Position numbers and translations under genes: made by a program
The notes under the pieces: model-generated
The model's input: only the letters and a program-made list of their open reading frames with translations
The model's database searches: none
Told to the model about the DNA's origin: nothing
Source of the DNA: Treponema sp.
Lineage (GTDB): Bacteria > Spirochaetota > Spirochaetia > Treponematales > Breznakiellaceae
Direction of reading: 5' to 3'
Length of the DNA: 9,710 nucleotides
Assembly (NCBI GenBank): GCA_031276615.1
Contig: JAISND010000040.1
Span: 1 to 9,710 of the forward strand
Shown: in pieces, positions 6,981 through 9,710 of the stretch
Position numbering within the stretch: the stretch's first letter is position 1
Layout: every line of letters begins with the position of its first letter

Positions 6981-6988
6981 ACTCCTCC
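6981..6988 (-). promoter_or_regulatory. Strong Shine-Dalgarno for aspS
   Basis: Read leftward, GGAGGAGT lies immediately before the ATG at 6979, a near-perfect ribosome binding site that fixes the aspS start. Only two or three bases separate GGAGGAG from the ATG; counted from the GGAGG core the spacing is four or five. Confidence 0.75.
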
Positions 6989-6994
6989 AGTGTC

Positions 6995-7024
6995 AGTATA
7001 ATTTAAAGAATACTTTTTAGGGAA
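6995..7024 (-). promoter_or_regulatory. Possible promoter for aspS-MATE
   Basis: Read leftward, TATACT (7000-6995) is a good -10 match. Eighteen bases upstream is TTCCCT (7024-7019), a poor -35. The start site would be near 6988, leaving a very short leader that just includes the ribosome site. The region is visibly more AT-rich than its surroundings, which fits a promoter. Read-through from the cyclase gene is the alternative. Confidence 0.3.
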
Positions 7025-7052
7025 CCTCTGAGGACTTTTTTTCAGAAGTTTC
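7021..7052 (-). repeat. Inverted repeat between cyclase and aspS (possible hairpin or terminator)
   Basis: AACTTCTGA and TCAGAGGTT (leftward strand, 7050-7042 and 7031-7023) pair over 9 bp if one U.G is allowed. The loop is A-rich, about 10 nt. On the rightward strand the same position is a C/A mismatch, so the pairing is complete only in leftward RNA. That suggests the structure acts in the transcript leaving the cyclase gene. There is no U-tract after it, so termination is unproven. One arm touches the proposed aspS -35. Confidence 0.4.
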
Positions 7053-7087
7053 TTTAGAGCGGCTGTTTCAAAACCGGTCCAAAAGCG

Positions 7088-9710
7088 TCACTTCTCGCTT
7101 AAATCTTTGATCGCGTCCCAGCCGGCCGGAGGCGGGGCGTCGATGTACGCGCGGCACCGGTCCACATAGAGCCGCGCCACCCGGTCCTTTCCGTTTTTGG
7201 CCGCAAGGGAGGCAAAAATTTTCTCCGCCCCGGCGAATTGCCGGCTTTCGTACAGGGCAAGGGCCTCTTCCCACCGGGCCAGCTCCTCCAGTTTTTCGGC
7301 GCCGGCTTCAGCGCGGAAATCCAGAAGCTCGTAGAGTCTGACGGGGGTTTGTATCCCCACCACCCGGACACGGTCAAGGCGGCGGCAGACAAATTCGTCC
7401 CCTATCCCGTCTTTGGTGTATTCGCTTATCAGCATTCCCCCCGTGTTGTACTGCTTGTTGACCCCCTCAAGCCGCGCGGCAAGGTTCACCGCGTTTCCCA
7501 TAATGGTATAGTTCATCTTGTTGGATGTTCCCATATTGCCCACCACCATGTCGCCGGTGTTTATCCCAATCCGGGTGTAGAGAGGAACGGGATTGTCGGG
7601 GTCAAGTTTAACCCCCTTGTTTTTCAGCGCCGCGATTACCTCCCCGGTGACAAGTTCTTCCCTGAGAAGTTCCCGGTTTAATTCCGCCTCGGTTTTTTTC
7701 ATCCGGACGGCGCTGCGGCAGGCCGCGAGCGCATGATCCTCCCGGTACACCGGCGCGCCGAAAAAGGCGATGATCGCGTCCCCCTCGTATTTATCGATGG
7801 TTCCCCCGTTTTTCATGATGATGTCGCTCATCTCCGTAAGGTAACGGTTCAGCAGCCGGACCAGGTCCTCCGGATCAAGCTGTTCCGAAATCGTCGAAAA
7901 GCCCTGGATGTCCGTAAAGACGGCGCTCATCTGACGCTTGCTTCCGCCAAGCTGCAGGAGCGAAGGATTGGCCACCAATTGGGCTACCACATCTTTGGAG
8001 ACATAGGTTGAGAAGGCCCTGTTGACAAACTGCCTTTCCTTTTCCGAGGCCATGTAGGAGATCAGTTCCCGGATAATGACCGCGGCAAGGGCGGACAGAA
8101 CCGGGCCCAGGGGGCCGATAAAAATGCCGGTGTACCGGAACAGGACGAAACAGGCTGCCCCGAAAAGGACAACCCCGCCGATGCCCAGACCTGCCCGGGG
8201 GACCTGCTTCAGGCGGCTCAGGGAAAGCATGAGGACAAGGGCAAGTACGAGGCACAGGACCATGCTCCACCGGGGATGGAGGGGGATGATAAAGGATTCA
8301 CCCAGAATCGTGTCCAGTACCACCGCGTGGGTGCCGACGTTGACATATTCCCCGTAGAAGGGGTTTACCCCGATATCGGTGGTACCCGTATCAACCCGGC
8401 CGATGATGCAGAACTTTCCCGCGAGACTGTCCCGCAGGCGCGTATTGAGTTCCGCGTGCCGCGCCGAGGCCGTACCAAGATATCCGGCCAGTTGCGCGAT
8501 GTACTCCGCCTCCTCCCGGATTGCCCCGGCGTCTTCCGGGTAGTCCCGCTCCAGGCTTTCCAGAAGGGCCAGCACCTTCGGGCCCGGTTCCATCTCCAGA
8601 AAGGATTCCACCAGGGCCAGGCCTTCGGCGCGGAGGGCAAGGCGGCGGTTAAACTCGTCATCGGATTTTTCCGCCAGAGCCAGACCCAGGGCTTCACGGG
8701 ACTCCCGCAAAAATTCGCCGCTCCGGTAAATAACAGGGATTGCCGGAGAGAGGCTTTCGTCAAGGCGGACGAAAAAAGAAAGATCCGCCGTTTCCAGCGC
8801 CGCAAGGTACTGTTCTATCTGGGATTCAAGTTCCTCCAGCCATGAAAGTTCCGCAAAGGAAATATGGGTAAAGCTCTCGTGGTAATCCGTCTTTGGCCAG
8901 TCGAGCATCATCCGGCCCCGGATATCCAGGGGAATAACAACGTCGCGGACGGAATCCGGAACGGATCCGCCGCCGGGAAACCGGGCGCCTTTCAGGATGA
9001 GCCGCCGTTCCTCAAGGCGTATTCCGGGATAGCCCAGGTATTCCATCAGCGGGGCAAAGGCAAGCTGGAGGTAAAAATGCCCGCCGATTTTCTGGGCAAG
9101 GAAGATCCGCCGCCTGACTCCGTCGTCATCAATATCCACGTTGGTAAAGCCCGCGCCCCGGGCAGCTTCGGCGAAGGAAGGAATGGGGGGAAGGACATCG
9201 ACATAATCACCATCCCGCAGGCCCGGCGCGGCGTCTACCGGAAAGGAAAATTTTTCCTCCGCCAGGGACCGCCGCTCCGCCTGCTCCCCGCTCAGGGGCT
9301 GGTTTTGCAGGTTGAGCGTGGCCCAGGTATGACCGAACAGGGCCGATGCCTGGGCAAGGTATATGTCATTGTCACGGGCTATACCCGAAGCCTTTTGAAA
9401 AAGATCCTCCCCGTCGGAGCGGATAAGCGCCAGCAGTTCCTCTCCGTAGCGCGCCGCCTCCGCCCGGCTTATCCTGCCGCCGCGAAGCGCCTCCAGCAGT
9501 TCGGAAACCTTGCCGCCGATTTTCGAAAAGGTTCTTTCAAAATCCGCGGGAAACTCCCGGTTAAAATAGACAGAATCTATCCCCGGCGGCCCCCTGTCGA
9601 TAAACTCAATATCCATTATGGCCGCCGCGACTCCGTATTCCTTGAGTCTGAGGTAGCCGTCCGCCATGATCGAACGGGGCCAGGGGTAAACTCCGTTATA
9701 CGCTATCGCC
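7088..9710 (-). CDS. CHASE2-domain membrane adenylate cyclase (class III), 5' end beyond the window
   Basis: A membrane signalling enzyme that makes cAMP from ATP; partial at its N-terminus. Residues are numbered from the ATG at 9667. The frame stays open to 9710, and GVYPWPRSI just upstream is a typical CHASE2 motif, so that ATG is internal and the true start lies beyond the window. A CHASE2 extracytoplasmic sensor spans up to about residue 463 and includes KFCIIGRVDTGTTD (418-431). Three membrane helices follow (about 467-485, 496-511, 515-533). The class III catalytic domain is at about 578-782: metal-binding Asp586 (VFTDIQGF) and Asp630 (YEGDAI), base-selecting Lys626 and Thr721, Asn728 and Arg732 (GNAVNLAARL). 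These residues favour ATP over GTP, and the site looks complete. The tail (784-859) resembles the TPR-like end of related cyclases. Two helical stretches inside CHASE2 (about 30-100 and 262-415) look like insertions. The ligand is unknown. Confidence 0.92.
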   Translation of the reverse strand, partial: AIAYNGVYPWPRSIMADGYLRLKEYGVAAAIMDIEFIDRGPPGIDSVYFNREFPADFERTFSKIGGKVSELLEALRGGRISRAEAARYGEELLALIRSDGEDLFQKASGIARDNDIYLAQASALFGHTWATLNLQNQPLSGEQAERRSLAEEKFSFPVDAAPGLRDGDYVDVLPPIPSFAEAARGAGFTNVDIDDDGVRRRIFLAQKIGGHFYLQLAFAPLMEYLGYPGIRLEERRLILKGARFPGGGSVPDSVRDVVIPLDIRGRMMLDWPKTDYHESFTHISFAELSWLEELESQIEQYLAALETADLSFFVRLDESLSPAIPVIYRSGEFLRESREALGLALAEKSDDEFNRRLALRAEGLALVESFLEMEPGPKVLALLESLERDYPEDAGAIREEAEYIAQLAGYLGTASARHAELNTRLRDSLAGKFCIIGRVDTGTTDIGVNPFYGEYVNVGTHAVVLDTILGESFIIPLHPRWSMVLCLVLALVLMLSLSRLKQVPRAGLGIGGVVLFGAACFVLFRYTGIFIGPLGPVLSALAAVIIRELISYMASEKERQFVNRAFSTYVSKDVVAQLVANPSLLQLGGSKRQMSAVFTDIQGFSTISEQLDPEDLVRLLNRYLTEMSDIIMKNGGTIDKYEGDAIIAFFGAPVYREDHALAACRSAVRMKKTEAELNRELLREELVTGEVIAALKNKGVKLDPDNPVPLYTRIGINTGDMVVGNMGTSNKMNYTIMGNAVNLAARLEGVNKQYNTGGMLISEYTKDGIGDEFVCRRLDRVRVVGIQTPVRLYELLDFRAEAGAEKLEELARWEEALALYESRQFAGAEKIFASLAAKNGKDRVARLYVDRCRAYIDAPPPAGWDAIKDLSEK

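Noticed and set aside
5612..7006. Rightward open frame of about 460 codons opposite aspS
   Set aside because: It mirrors aspS almost exactly. The sense strand carries a complete synthetase with a strong ribosome site, so the antisense frame is a shadow.
8276..8845. Rightward open frame opposite the CHASE2 insertion
   Set aside because: I considered whether the helical insertion might really be a gene on the other strand. The leftward frame is continuous through it and flanked by CHASE2 sequence on both sides, and the rightward translation shows no domain.
1..9710. CRISPR array, transposon ends, tRNA or rRNA
   Set aside because: Scanning both strands by eye found no regularly spaced direct repeats, transposase motifs or tRNA-like cloverleaf with a CCA end.

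Overview
This window looks like a chromosomal segment from a GC-rich bacterium. A spirochaete of the Treponema group is the best guess. That placement is an inference from three things: a CHASE2-type membrane adenylate cyclase with a short TPR-like tail, an archaeal-type aspartyl-tRNA synthetase, and a TroA/ZnuA-type metal uptake operon. No rRNA or other phylogenetic marker is present, so it stays tentative. No mobile element, CRISPR array, tRNA or rRNA was seen.

Layout. Positions 1-232 are non-coding leader DNA with a good sigma70-like promoter (130-158) and several potential hairpins. A tightly packed rightward operon follows: an aldo/keto reductase with a C-terminal [4Fe-4S] domain (233-1429), then a complete high-affinity Zn/Mn ABC importer. 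The importer consists of the lipoprotein binding protein (1433-2488), the ATPase (2485-3393) and the membrane permease (3386-4231). Adjacent genes are 3 nt apart or overlap, so they are almost certainly co-transcribed. A 37-bp convergent gap with a small GC-rich hairpin (4233-4252) ends this half.

The rest of the window is leftward: a MATE-family efflux protein (5663-4269), an archaeal-type AspRS (6979-5663) and a CHASE2/class III adenylate cyclase (from beyond 9710 down to 7088). The aspS stop and the MATE start share one base (TGATG), which suggests translational coupling. A 108-bp AT-richer gap between cyclase and aspS holds an inverted repeat, a possible -10 box and a strong Shine-Dalgarno sequence for aspS. 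The cyclase frame is open to the right edge of the window and carries CHASE2 sequence upstream of its first in-window ATG, so its true start lies outside.

The rightward genes form a metal-acquisition unit led by an unexpected Fe-S redox enzyme. The leftward genes are a translation enzyme coupled to an exporter, next to a cAMP-signalling sensor. The most notable points are residues suggesting that the AspRS is non-discriminating (tRNA-Asp and tRNA-Asn), a Pro-to-Ser change in its class II motif 1, and large helical insertions inside the CHASE2 sensor domain. I see no convincing wholly new system in the window.
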